Below are positions 1-6,360 of a stretch of 12,503 bases of DNA, in pieces. Each line of letters starts with the position of its first letter. Within the stretch, counting starts at the first letter, position 1. The notes beneath the pieces are model-generated. The model saw nothing but the letters and a program-made list of their open reading frames with translations, had not been told where the DNA came from and searched no databases. The position numbers were made by a program, and so were the translations under genes. The DNA comes from a bacterium (GTDB taxonomy: Bacteria > Patescibacteriota > Minisyncoccia > UBA6257 > UBA9933), in the NCBI GenBank assembly GCA_021817915.1, contig JAKAFV010000003.1, positions 1 to 12,503 of the forward strand. The letters are read 5' to 3'.

Positions 1-81
1 CGGCATATGCATAATTTACACAAGCAGTAGACAGCTAAAAGAAAAAATGCTTGTATGGATAGAGCTTTTTCACAAACAGTT

Positions 82-95
82 CCCGCTAAAGCGGG
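82..95. repeat. Hairpin overlapping the tRNA 5' end
   Basis: CCCGC (82-86), a TAAA loop and GCGGG (91-95) form a perfect 5-bp hairpin whose right arm is the first five bases of the tRNA acceptor stem. In the precursor it would compete with the normal acceptor pairing. The left arm resembles the tRNA's own 3' end (ACCCGCT), so it may be a remnant of an adjacent tRNA copy. Nothing else is seen in the first 80 bases. Confidence 0.5.
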
Positions 96-161
96 TATAG
101 TACAGTGGTAGTACACCAGATTGCCATTCTGGAGACGAGGGTTCGATTCCCTTTACCCGCT
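91..161 (+). tRNA. tRNA-Gly, anticodon GCC
   Basis: A full cloverleaf can be folded by eye. The acceptor stem is GCGGGTA (91-97) with TACCCGC (154-160) and discriminator T161. The D stem is GTAC/GTAC around AGTGGTA. The anticodon stem CCAGA/TCTGG holds the loop TTGCCAT with anticodon GCC (124-126 region), which reads GGC/GGU glycine codons. The T arm is GAGGG/CCCTT around TTCGATT, with one G-T pair. The discriminator is followed by CAA, so CCA is not encoded and must be added after transcription. No introns or odd insertions are seen. Confidence 0.95.
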
Positions 162-180
162 CAAATATCTAAAGATTTTT

Positions 181-245
181 GAGCCGGCTCGCCCAATGGG
201 CGGCCGTTGATCCGCCGAAGCTTTAGCGAAGGAGACCGTTCAGAG
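181..245. repeat. Patch of short palindromes before the sigma gene
   Basis: This stretch packs together the perfect palindrome GAGCCGGCTC (181-190), the hairpin GCCC-AAT-GGGC (191-201) and an imperfect hairpin around CCGCCGAAGCTTTAGCGAAGG (about 212-232, centred on GCTTTAGC). It lies between the tRNA and the sigma factor and codes for nothing visible. From memory, similar GCTTTAGC/CGAAGG repeats are common in Patescibacteria assemblies; I could not check this. It might act as a processing or termination signal after the tRNA, but there is no T-run after the hairpins. Confidence 0.45.
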
Positions 246-273
246 AAACCAATTAGCTTTTCATTCGTTTTAT

Positions 274-810
274 ATGTTAGATGGCGATAAAAATTTAATT
301 GAACGCGCCATGGAGGGTGAGGCCGAGGCTTTTGGCCAGCTTTATGATAAGTACCAATCTGGCATTTACAGATTTATTTATCTTAAAGTTGGCCTGCGTG
401 AGGAAGCCGAAGACCTCACCCACCAAGTATTTTTAAAGTCCTGGAGGAACATATCCGGCTACAATTTTAAAGGGTTTCCCTTTTCAAGCTGGCTGTATTC
501 AATAGCAAGGAACCAGGTTATAGATTTCTACCGCTTAAAAAAGGAGGTTGTCGAGCTTGAATCAATCACCGAGCTCAAAACCGAAAACGACGCTCAAATT
601 TCTTTTGACAAAAAAACCGACTTGGCGAGAGTTAAAAATGCTATTCTTGAACTAAACGACGAACAGCAAAACGTAATAATTTTGAGATTTATTGAAGATT
701 TTTCAATCAATGAAACCGCCATGGCGCTTGATAAAAGCGAGAGCGCGGTAAAGCTTCTTCAACACAGAGCCATAAAAAATTTAAAGAAAATAATAGAAAT
801 CAACGAATAA
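274..810 (+). CDS. ECF-like sigma-70 family RNA polymerase sigma factor
   Basis: This 178-residue protein has the two-domain build of an extracytoplasmic-function sigma factor. Region sigma-2 covers about residues 18-88 (AFGQLYDKYQ, then AEDLTHQVFLKSW and FSSWLYSIARNQVIDFYR), which bind core polymerase and the -10 element. A charged linker follows (90-118). Region sigma-4 covers about 122-173 (LNDEQQNVIILRF, then a helix-turn-helix with SINETAMALDKSESAVK), which binds the -35 element. There are no regions 1 or 3. It would direct core RNA polymerase to a small regulon. The ATG at 274 is the first in frame and has no clear ribosome site. The next gene, 41 bp downstream, is a single-pass membrane protein, the usual arrangement for a sigma factor and its anti-sigma factor. 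The family call is firm; the stimulus is unknown. Confidence 0.9.
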   Translation: MLDGDKNLIERAMEGEAEAFGQLYDKYQSGIYRFIYLKVGLREEAEDLTHQVFLKSWRNISGYNFKGFPFSSWLYSIARNQVIDFYRLKKEVVELESITELKTENDAQISFDKKTDLARVKNAILELNDEQQNVIILRFIEDFSINETAMALDKSESAVKLLQHRAIKNLKKIIEINE

Positions 811-815
811 CTAAT

Positions 816-833
816 TTAGTACGAATATACTAA
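816..833. repeat. TTAGTA/TACTAA inverted repeat between sigma and membrane genes
   Basis: TTAGTA (816-821) and TACTAA (828-833) are perfect 6-bp arms around a 6-bp spacer, followed at once by the palindrome TACTAGTA (834-841). A nearly identical pair lies at the hup promoter (1712-1735). It could be an operator, or the -10 region of an internal promoter (TATACT at 826-831), although no good -35 is seen. Confidence 0.4.
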
Positions 834-851
834 TACTAGTAACGATAAAAA

Positions 852-1358
852 ATGGGCAAGAATTTAACCACAATTTTAAAGGAGCTTAAGAACATCGCGC
901 CGGACGCGGGCTATTCCGCCAGGTCGCGCAACATGCTTTTAGCCGAAATAAACATGAGCAAAAGAACGGTTCCGAAAAGGTTTTCCCTTGCGGACGTTTT
1001 TGTCGCCGCTTATTCCCGCAGGCCGGTATATGCTATCGCTGTTACCGCTTTCGCTTTATTCTTAATTGTTTCTAGTTCGGCGATTTATACCGTTGATAAA
1101 ATAAACAGGCAGGAATTCGTGGTTAAAGCCGGCGAAGTTAATAATTCCATACAAGTTAAACTTGACGAGATAAAATATCTCTTAGAAAGCAAAGATATTG
1201 ATTATAATAAAGGCGTTGTAATTCAAACCATGCTTTTAGGCGCCATGGAAGATTTAAAACAAGCATCCGAAGAAAAAGACACCGATAAATCCCTTGAAAA
1301 AATAAAATCCGCCCAGGAAACTCTTTATAGAATAGACGCGTTGCTCCAAAATAAATAA
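852..1358 (+). CDS. Single-pass membrane protein, candidate anti-sigma partner
   Basis: I do not recognise a named family in this 168-residue protein. It has a basic, probably cytoplasmic N-terminus (1-57, with the stretch LKNIAPDAGYSARSRNMLL), one clear transmembrane helix (about 58-80, starting VYAIAVTAFALFLIV), and an outside C-terminal part (81-168) that is charged, predicted helical and possibly coiled-coil. No signal peptidase site, zinc-binding HxxxCxxC motif or enzyme motif is visible, so it is not a classical ZAS-type anti-sigma factor. Its place 41 bp behind an ECF-like sigma gene, and the shared terminator just after its stop, suggest co-transcription and a regulatory or sensor role. 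That role is inference from context only. Confidence 0.75.
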   Translation: MGKNLTTILKELKNIAPDAGYSARSRNMLLAEINMSKRTVPKRFSLADVFVAAYSRRPVYAIAVTAFALFLIVSSSAIYTVDKINRQEFVVKAGEVNNSIQVKLDEIKYLLESKDIDYNKGVVIQTMLLGAMEDLKQASEEKDTDKSLEKIKSAQETLYRIDALLQNK

Positions 1359-1384
1359 AAACCCCGATACGTATCGGGGTTTTT
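1357..1384. terminator. Bidirectional intrinsic terminator between convergent genes
   Basis: ACCCCGATAC/GTATCGGGGT (1361-1380) is a perfect 20-bp palindrome, flanked by A4 on the left and T4 on the right so that the pairing extends to 1357-1384. It ends the + strand sigma/membrane operon directly at the stop codon. Read from the other strand it ends the hup transcript, whose stop codon is 18 bp away. Confidence 0.9.
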
Positions 1385-1401
1385 ATTATATAAGAAAATT
1401 C

Positions 1402-1677
1402 TTATTTAACAGCTTCTTTCAAAACTTTTCCAGCTCTGAATTTCGGCTTTATTGAAGCGGCAATTTGGATTTTTTCTCCAGTCTTCGGATTAACACCCAT
1501 GCGAGCCGCTCTTTTAGCGACTTTGAATGTTCCAAATCCCGTGATGGCGACTTCTTCACCTTTTGACAAGGTTTTTGTGATTGTGTCAAAAACGGCTTCA
1601 ACAATCATGGCTCCTTGTTTTTTAACTTCTATTCCGGCGGCCTTCATAACCGCCTCTACGAGTCCAACTTTATTCAT
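1402..1677 (-). CDS. hup: Histone-like DNA-binding protein HU
   Basis: This 91-residue protein has the full length and layout of the DNABII (HU/IHF) family. Helices 1-2 form the dimer body (1-40). The beta saddle carries the signature GFGTFKVAKRAARMGVNP (47-64), with the arm-tip proline P64 that inserts between base pairs, then KTGEKIQI and a C-terminal helix. It binds and bends DNA without strong sequence preference and compacts the nucleoid. IHF subunits are less likely because the arm tip is HU-like and only one gene is seen. Its own promoter candidate lies 58-86 bp upstream, with an inverted repeat over the start site. It ends at the two-way terminator. Confidence 0.96.
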   Translation of the reverse strand: MNKVGLVEAVMKAAGIEVKKQGAMIVEAVFDTITKTLSKGEEVAITGFGTFKVAKRAARMGVNPKTGEKIQIAASIKPKFRAGKVLKEAVK

Positions 1678-1711
1678 AATCTTAAAACGTAAAATTATGC
1701 TAACTCGACCT

Positions 1712-1735
1712 TTAGTATTGTAAAATCTATACTAA
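1712..1735. promoter_or_regulatory. Candidate operator over the hup start site
   Basis: TTAGTAT (1712-1718) and ATACTAA (1729-1735) are perfect 7-bp inverted arms separated by 10 bp, a common geometry for a dimeric regulator. The element overlaps the edge of the proposed -10 box and the predicted start of the hup transcript. The same half-site pair occurs once more in the window (816-833). Confidence 0.4.
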
Positions 1736-1763
1736 TTCTCGTTTGTCTGTAGAAAAAAGTCAA
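1735..1763 (-). promoter_or_regulatory. Candidate hup promoter
   Basis: On the minus strand, TTGACT (1763-1758) is followed after 17 bp by GAGAAT (1740-1735). The -35 is near consensus but the -10 is weak. An alternative -10, TACAAT (1722-1717), is better by sequence but has no -35 partner. This leaves a leader of about 50 nt before the ATG. Confidence 0.35.
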
Positions 1764-1774
1764 TAGCCCGCATA

Positions 1775-3301
1775 TTACTTGGCATATTCCACTGCCTTCA
1801 TTTCACGGATAACATTTACCTTGATTTCGCCGGGATATTTCAGCTCAGATTCTATCTTATTCGCTATTTCTCGCGCCAATTGAAGAGCTTTAAAGTCGTC
1901 TATTTTCTCGGGAATAACGAATATTCTTAATTCTCTTCCGGCTGAGATAGCATAAGCGTTTTTAACGCCCTCAAATCCAGTGGCGATTTTCTCAAGGTCG
2001 CCCAAGCGTTTAAGATAATTTTCCAAAGTGTCCCGGCGCGCTCCCGGCCTGCTTGCCGAAAGGGCGTCTGCCGCGGCAATAATATAAGCTTCCGGGCTGG
2101 CAAACGGGTATTCTTCATGATGCGCTTCCATTGCTCTGATTATTTCTTCATTAACGCCGTATTTCTGAAGAATTTTTCTGCCAAGATCAACATGGCTTCC
2201 TTGAACTTCATGGTCTATGGCTTTTCCGATATCGTGGAGCAACGCCGCCTTTTTAGCCACTTCAACATTTTGGCCGAGTTCCGAAGCTATCATTGCCGCC
2301 AAATAAGAAGTTTCAATTGAATGAGTCAAAACATTCTGGCCGTAGCTCAAACGGAAATGAAGCCTGCCCAAGAGCTGGATTATCTCTTTAGGCAAATCGT
2401 AAACGCCGGCTTCGTATGCCGCGCCTTCTCCATATTCAATTATTTTTTTGCTTATTTCCTGCTTGGCTTCTTCAACTTTTTCTTCTATTTTCGCCGGCTG
2501 GATTCTGCCGTCTTTGACAAGCTTTTGCAAAGCCATTCTGGCAATTTCCCTTCTTATCGGGTCAAAAGAAGAAATCACAATACTTTCCGGAGTTTCATCT
2601 ATCACGAATTCCACCCCCGTGGCGCGCTCCAGGGCGCGGATGTTTCTTCCTTCTCTTCCAATTATCTTGCCTTTCAAATCTTCATCATTAAGAGTAAAAA
2701 TTGACGTAGTCACGTCGCTCACATGCGAACGCGCGTAACGTTGCATGGCGGTCGTCATAATATCAAGGCTCTTTTTCTCAATTTCTTCCCGCCTTTCTTT
2801 ATCCATTTTGGAAAGAGTTGAAACAAGCTCGCCCTGATGAAGCTCTTGGGCGTTTTTCAAAAGAAATTCTTTCGCCTGGCTGGCAGACATTCCGGAAACC
2901 TTTTCAAGTTCAGAAATAATTCTTTGCTTAAGCTCGTCTATTTCTCCTTTAGCGGTTTTTAATTTTTCTATATCCTGAAGAGATCTTTCTTCGCGCTGCC
3001 TTAAATCAGCGGATTGCGCGTCCAAATGCTCTTCTTTTTTCAAAAGCCTTTCTTCAAGCCTGCCTAACTGGATTTTACCTTCTTTTTCGGCTTTTTTTAC
3101 TTCTTCAAGCGCGCCTGTGGCCTTTTCTTGGGCTTCAAGAATTATTTCATGGGCTTTTGCTTTGGAGTCTTCTATCTGCCGTTTTATTTTTTGCTCGGCG
3201 GAGTTAAGATTTCTAGAAGCTATTGCTTGACGGACAAAATAGCCGGTAATTGCCCCCATAATAATTAGACCGGCCCAAAAAAGCGGATTTTGATAAATCA
3301 T
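1775..3301 (-). CDS. rny: Ribonuclease Y
   Basis: This 508-residue protein shows the standard RNase Y order and length. An N-terminal membrane anchor (about 7-26, FWAGLIIMGAITGYFV) is followed by a long charged coiled coil (about 33-140). A KH RNA-binding domain has its GREG loop at 215-218 (KIIGREGRNIRALE). The HD phosphohydrolase domain has H327, the HD pair H356-D357 in LLHDIGK, H394-H395 and D412 as metal ligands. It is a membrane-bound endoribonuclease that starts mRNA decay, filling the role RNase E has in other bacteria. The ATG at 3301 gives the anchor directly and is preferred. It is divergent from gpmI, with its own promoter candidate and a hairpin-rich leader of about 130 nt. All catalytic residues are present. 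Confidence 0.97.
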   Translation of the reverse strand: MIYQNPLFWAGLIIMGAITGYFVRQAIASRNLNSAEQKIKRQIEDSKAKAHEIILEAQEKATGALEEVKKAEKEGKIQLGRLEERLLKKEEHLDAQSADLRQREERSLQDIEKLKTAKGEIDELKQRIISELEKVSGMSASQAKEFLLKNAQELHQGELVSTLSKMDKERREEIEKKSLDIMTTAMQRYARSHVSDVTTSIFTLNDEDLKGKIIGREGRNIRALERATGVEFVIDETPESIVISSFDPIRREIARMALQKLVKDGRIQPAKIEEKVEEAKQEISKKIIEYGEGAAYEAGVYDLPKEIIQLLGRLHFRLSYGQNVLTHSIETSYLAAMIASELGQNVEVAKKAALLHDIGKAIDHEVQGSHVDLGRKILQKYGVNEEIIRAMEAHHEEYPFASPEAYIIAAADALSASRPGARRDTLENYLKRLGDLEKIATGFEGVKNAYAISAGRELRIFVIPEKIDDFKALQLAREIANKIESELKYPGEIKVNVIREMKAVEYAK

Positions 3302-3337
3302 AATTTAATCGCGAATAATCACGAAGTTGAACACGTT

Positions 3338-3371
3338 TTGTCCCGCTTCGCGGGATGTCCCGAAGGGACAA
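3338..3371. repeat. Double-hairpin repeat in the rny leader
   Basis: Two adjacent perfect 15-nt hairpins, TCCCGC-TTC-GCGGGA (3341-3355) and TGTCCC-GAA-GGGACA (3356-3370), lie side by side. The outer sequences TTGTCCC (3338-3344) and GGGACAA (3365-3371) can also pair with each other, giving one long alternative stem. The element lies 37-70 bp upstream of the rny ATG, inside its predicted untranslated leader. Mutually exclusive folds are possible in the RNA. Confidence 0.6.
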
Positions 3372-3424
3372 ATTTTTAATTTTTATTTCCGTGGCCATAT
3401 TCGTTTAAATTAGCGAACTTTTGT

Positions 3425-3453
3425 TTGCTATAAAATCATTATATCGTTATTAT
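3425..3453 (+). promoter_or_regulatory. Candidate gpmI promoter
   Basis: TTGCTA (3425-3430), a 17-bp spacer and TATTAT (3448-3453) give a reasonable sigma-70-type promoter. The predicted leader is about 70 nt and holds the 18-bp tandem repeat. It overlaps the opposing rny promoter. Confidence 0.45.
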
Positions 3454-3466
3454 TAATATATTACAA
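3438..3466 (-). promoter_or_regulatory. Candidate rny promoter
   Basis: On the minus strand, TTGTAA (3466-3461), exactly 17 bp and a perfect TATAAT (3443-3438) form the best promoter match in the window. The transcript would start near 3431, about 130 nt before the rny ATG, so it includes the double-hairpin repeat. Confidence 0.55.
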
Positions 3467-3490
3467 GCGGACCGAAAATATTTCGGATTT

Positions 3491-3526
3491 ATTCGTAGAT
3501 TCGGATGGATTCGTAGTTTCGGATCG
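3491..3526. repeat. Two-copy 18-bp tandem repeat before gpmI
   Basis: Copy one (3491-3508) and copy two (3509-3526) both start ATTCGTAG and contain TTCGGAT. They differ at 2 of 18 positions. A partial third copy (ATTTCGGATTT, 3480-3490) precedes them. The array ends 6 bp before the gpmI ATG, so it takes up the ribosome-loading region, where no Shine-Dalgarno is seen. Confidence 0.7.
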
Positions 3527-3532
3527 CATTTT

Positions 3533-5077
3533 ATGATGTCAAAACAACCGATTATACTGGCGATTTTAGACGGATGGGGCGAAGGCGCTCCAAACGAAAC
3601 CAATCCAATATACGTTGCCGAGCCGAAAAACTTTGATTATCTAAGGGCTAATTTCCCAAGCGGCTTGCTTCAGGCATCCGGCATCAGCGTCGGCCTTCCT
3701 TGGGGCGAAGAAGGCAACAGCGAAGTAGGGCACCTTAATTTGGGCGCCGGAAGAATTATTTACCAATATCTGCCAAAAATAGATATGGCGATACGCGACG
3801 GAAGTTTTTTTAAAAATCCAACGCTAAAAAACGCGTTTGAACACGCGAAAAAAAATAATTCCAGCGTTAATTTAATTGGATTAATGGGCGACGGCAATGT
3901 CCATTCTTCTTTTGAACACATTAAATCGCTTGTTGAATTCGCAGTAAAAGAAAATGTTTCCAAGATAAATCTCCATCTTTTCACCGATGGGCGCGACAGC
4001 GCGCCGACTTCATCGGTAAATTTGCTTGCCAGCCTGCCGAAAGAAGCGAATTTGGCGAGCATTAGCGGGCGGTTTTACGGCATGGACAGGGAAGGTTATT
4101 GGGACCGCACTCAAAAAGCTTACTCCGTAATTGCCGGCGAAGGGCCGATAAACGCGGATGTCGAAGCTTATATTAAAAATTCTTACGCGAACAAAAAAAC
4201 CGACGAATACATTGAGCCGGCGCGGGTAAAAGAAGGATGCGAGGTTAAAGACAATGACGCGGTAATATTTTTCAACTTCCGCGAAGACAGAACCAAGCAA
4301 ATAGCGTCCGTTTTCGCCGACAAGAATTTTCAAAAATTTCCGGCCAAAAAATTCAATAATCTTTTCGTGGCAATGATGACGCCTTATGATAAAAACATAA
4401 ACGCGGCGGTTATATTTCCCAATGAACCGATTTCCAATTGCCTGGGCAAAATTTTGGCTGATAACGGCAAAAATCAATTAAGAATAGCCGAAACCCAAAA
4501 GTACCCTCACATCACTTATTTCTTTAACGGCCTTGAAGAAAAGCCTTTTTTGAACGAATATCGCGTCTTAATCCCCTCAAGGCCCGTAGCAAGGCAAGAC
4601 ACCCATCCTGAAATGATGGCGGCGGAAATAGCCAATCGCGCCGTTGAATCCATAATGGAAGACGCTTTTGATTTTGTTCTTATAAATTTCGCTAATTCAG
4701 ACATTATCGCCCACACCGGAAATTACGACGCCTGCGTCAAAGCAGTAAGCGTGATAGACGAACAAATAGGAAAACTCATAAAAACTGTTTTAGAAACCGA
4801 TGCGACTCTTATCATCACCTCCGACCATGGCAATATGGAAAAAGTTATAGATGAAAAAACGGGTAATATTGAAACAAAGCATAACGCCAGCCCTGTGCCG
4901 ATTTATTTAGTCGGGAAAAAATATATGCGGCCCAGAACCAAAGAAGAAATTCTCCGGTCAAAAAAAGAAAACACCGGAATTTTGGCCGATGTCGCCCCGA
5001 CTATTTTAGAATTAATGAAGCTCCCCCAGCCCAAAGAAATGACAGGCCAAAGCCTATTTAGATTCTTAGTGAATTAG
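3533..5077 (+). CDS. gpmI: 2,3-bisphosphoglycerate-independent phosphoglycerate mutase
   Basis: This 514-residue enzyme (the usual length is about 510) interconverts 3- and 2-phosphoglycerate in glycolysis using two metal ions and a phosphoserine intermediate. D13 (ILDGWG) and S63 (GNSEVGHLNLGAGR) supply a metal ligand and the nucleophile. H124 (GNVHSS), the DGRD loop (152-155) and R186 (YGMDRE) shape the substrate pocket in the inserted domain. D390, H394 and D399 (NSDIIAHTGNYDA), D431-H432 (TSDHGN) and H450 (TKHNASPVP) complete the metal sites. Two ATGs stand in tandem (MMSK); either could start. The C-terminus ends in RFLVN, where the stop codon falls inside an AT-rich octamer repeat shared with eno. 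It is convergent with eno, the next enzyme in the pathway. No intragenic repeat insert is seen here. Confidence 0.97.
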   Translation: MMSKQPIILAILDGWGEGAPNETNPIYVAEPKNFDYLRANFPSGLLQASGISVGLPWGEEGNSEVGHLNLGAGRIIYQYLPKIDMAIRDGSFFKNPTLKNAFEHAKKNNSSVNLIGLMGDGNVHSSFEHIKSLVEFAVKENVSKINLHLFTDGRDSAPTSSVNLLASLPKEANLASISGRFYGMDREGYWDRTQKAYSVIAGEGPINADVEAYIKNSYANKKTDEYIEPARVKEGCEVKDNDAVIFFNFREDRTKQIASVFADKNFQKFPAKKFNNLFVAMMTPYDKNINAAVIFPNEPISNCLGKILADNGKNQLRIAETQKYPHITYFFNGLEEKPFLNEYRVLIPSRPVARQDTHPEMMAAEIANRAVESIMEDAFDFVLINFANSDIIAHTGNYDACVKAVSVIDEQIGKLIKTVLETDATLIITSDHGNMEKVIDEKTGNIETKHNASPVPIYLVGKKYMRPRTKEEILRSKKENTGILADVAPTILELMKLPQPKEMTGQSLFRFLVN

Positions 5078-5146
5078 ATAATTGGATAATTAGATAATTT
5101 ATTTTCAAAAACTAATTATCTAACTCCCTAATTCTCCAATTCTCAA
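5072..5146. repeat. Octamer repeat arrays forming the gpmI/eno junction
   Basis: On the + strand TTAGATAA, TTGGATAA, TTAGATAA runs from 5074. After an AT spacer the opposite strand carries related units (TTGGAGAA, TTAGGGAG, TTAGATAA). The two sides form a 10-bp perfect inverted repeat, 5090-5099 with 5114-5123, that could act as a weak two-way terminator. The gpmI stop (TAG, 5075-5077) and the last residues and stop of eno (LRIGELGS, stop 5122-5120) both lie within repeat units. The 15-mer GAATTAGATAATTGG (5071-5085) recurs inside eno at 5973-5987. Confidence 0.7.
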
Positions 5147-6358
5147 AAGTCTGTTGTATTTCGCCATTCTTTCCGGCGCTGAAGGAGCGCCGGCTTTTAT
5201 TCCAAAGGCTCCCGTTCCAGCCGCCAAATTCGCTATAAAATCATCCATTGTTTCTCCGCTGCGATGAGAAACAACAAATTGCCAGCCGTTTTCAGAAGCA
5301 AGTTTAATAACATTTATCGTTTCAGTCAGCGTGCCTATCTGGTTTGGTTTTATCAAAATCGCGTTGCCTGATTTCTTTTCTATCGCTCTTTTTAATCTTT
5401 CGGGATTAGTCGTCGTTAAATCATCGGCGATTATTAAAGTTTCCGGCTTGCTCTGAGTTAATTTTGTAAAATCGTCAAACGACTCTTCGAAAAATGGGTC
5501 TTCGATTGAAAAAATATTATATGCCTCGATTAATTTAATATAAAAATCTTTCAGTTCTTCCGCAGAATATTCTTTCTCGCCAATTAAATAATATCCGCGT
5601 TTACCAGCGTTTGATCCGCGTAAATCTGCGTTATGAAAGAACTGCGTCGCCGCTACATCCAATCCGATTTTTAAAGGATAATTGCTTTTTACAATCAAAT
5701 CCGCCAAGATTTCAATCGCTTGTTCGTTGCTCTCAAAAGGACATGAAAATCCCGCCTCATCGCCAAGCATGACATTTTCTTTTCCGAATTTTTCCTCAAG
5801 AGTTTCGTTTAATTTTCTGTAAAATTCTTGGCCTAATCCCAAAGCAATGCCGAAATCTTGCGTTTTCGGGATTATCTGAAATTCTTGAAAATCAAGCTTG
5901 CTCTGCGGATTAGTGGCATGCGCTCCGCCGTTTATAACATTAAAAAATGGTCTCGGAAGTTGGCTAACTTGAGAATTAGATAATTGGCTAATTTGTCTAA
6001 TATATTGAAATAATTCTTTATTTTCCGTTTTCGCTTTCAACCTTGCAAAAGCCAAGGATAAAACCAAAGTTAAATTTCCGCCAAGATTGCCTTTATTTTT
6101 GGAACCGTCTAGATAATTTAAAAAGTCGTCAAATTCTTGCTGGCTGTTAAATTCCCGGTTTAAAATACCGAGTTTTGTTTCGTTGAATTTTTTAACGGCA
6201 AGCTGCGGCTCTAAAACAAACGCCTCATGCGCTCCCCGGCTTTTTCCGCTTGGCGCCGAAGCAACAGCCGATAAATTATCGGCTTTTAACTCGGCCTCTA
6301 AAGTATCTTTACCGCGAGAGTCTTTTATTATTTTTAAATTAGCGTCAGAAATTTTCAT
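5120..6358 (-). CDS. eno: Enolase (phosphopyruvate hydratase)
   Basis: This 412-residue enzyme (typical 415-435) dehydrates 2-phosphoglycerate to PEP. The N-terminal capping domain keeps KDSRG (12-16) and a mobile loop SGKSRG (37-42) in place of the usual SGASTG; the loop serine S40 is retained. The barrel domain has H147 (NGGAHA), E159 (FQEFQI), metal ligands D234 (GLDVAA), E286 (SIEDPF) and D312 (ADDL), acid/base residues E201 (GDEAGF) and K337 (LIKPNQIGT), the SHRSGET loop (364-370) and K388 (KAGAP). The protein is divergent but catalytically complete. Two loops are repeat-derived: residues 122-135 (ISQLSNSQVSQLP) and 243-255 (NADLRGSNAGKRG). The C-terminal tail is also repeat-coded. The start lies 2 bp after a small membrane protein gene, suggesting coupling. 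Confidence 0.96.
   Translation of the reverse strand: MKISDANLKIIKDSRGKDTLEAELKADNLSAVASAPSGKSRGAHEAFVLEPQLAVKKFNETKLGILNREFNSQQEFDDFLNYLDGSKNKGNLGGNLTLVLSLAFARLKAKTENKELFQYIRQISQLSNSQVSQLPRPFFNVINGGAHATNPQSKLDFQEFQIIPKTQDFGIALGLGQEFYRKLNETLEEKFGKENVMLGDEAGFSCPFESNEQAIEILADLIVKSNYPLKIGLDVAATQFFHNADLRGSNAGKRGYYLIGEKEYSAEELKDFYIKLIEAYNIFSIEDPFFEESFDDFTKLTQSKPETLIIADDLTTTNPERLKRAIEKKSGNAILIKPNQIGTLTETINVIKLASENGWQFVVSHRSGETMDDFIANLAAGTGAFGIKAGAPSAPERMAKYNRLLRIGELGS
5594..5632. repeat. CCGCGT/CTGCGT tandem repeat inside eno
   Basis: About four degenerate units of 10-11 bp (ATCCGCGTTT, ACCAGCGTTTG, ATCCGCGTAA, ATCTGCGTTA) lie in frame in eno. They encode residues about 243-255 (NADLRGSNAGKRG), where other enolases have a shorter surface loop after DVAASEFY. 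Confidence 0.65.
5956..6000. repeat. Octamer array inside eno
   Basis: Units TTGGCTAA, CTTGAGAA, TTAGATAA, TTGGCTAA on the + strand are read in frame on the minus strand as ISQLSNSQVSQLP (about 123-135), the variable loop just before PRPFFNVINGG. This is the same family as the arrays at 5072-5146. Confidence 0.7.
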
Positions 6359-6360
6359 TT

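Noticed and set aside
1..80. Promoter for tRNA-Gly
   Set aside because: TTTACA at 15-20 has no acceptable -10 at the right distance, so no promoter is claimed.
2117..2738. Plus-strand open frames opposite rny
   Set aside because: They are antisense to the KH and HD domains of a clearly real gene, and their products are Phe/Ser-rich shadow sequences without motifs.
3760..4477. Minus-strand open frames opposite gpmI
   Set aside because: They are shadows of the catalytic gpmI frame with no family resemblance.
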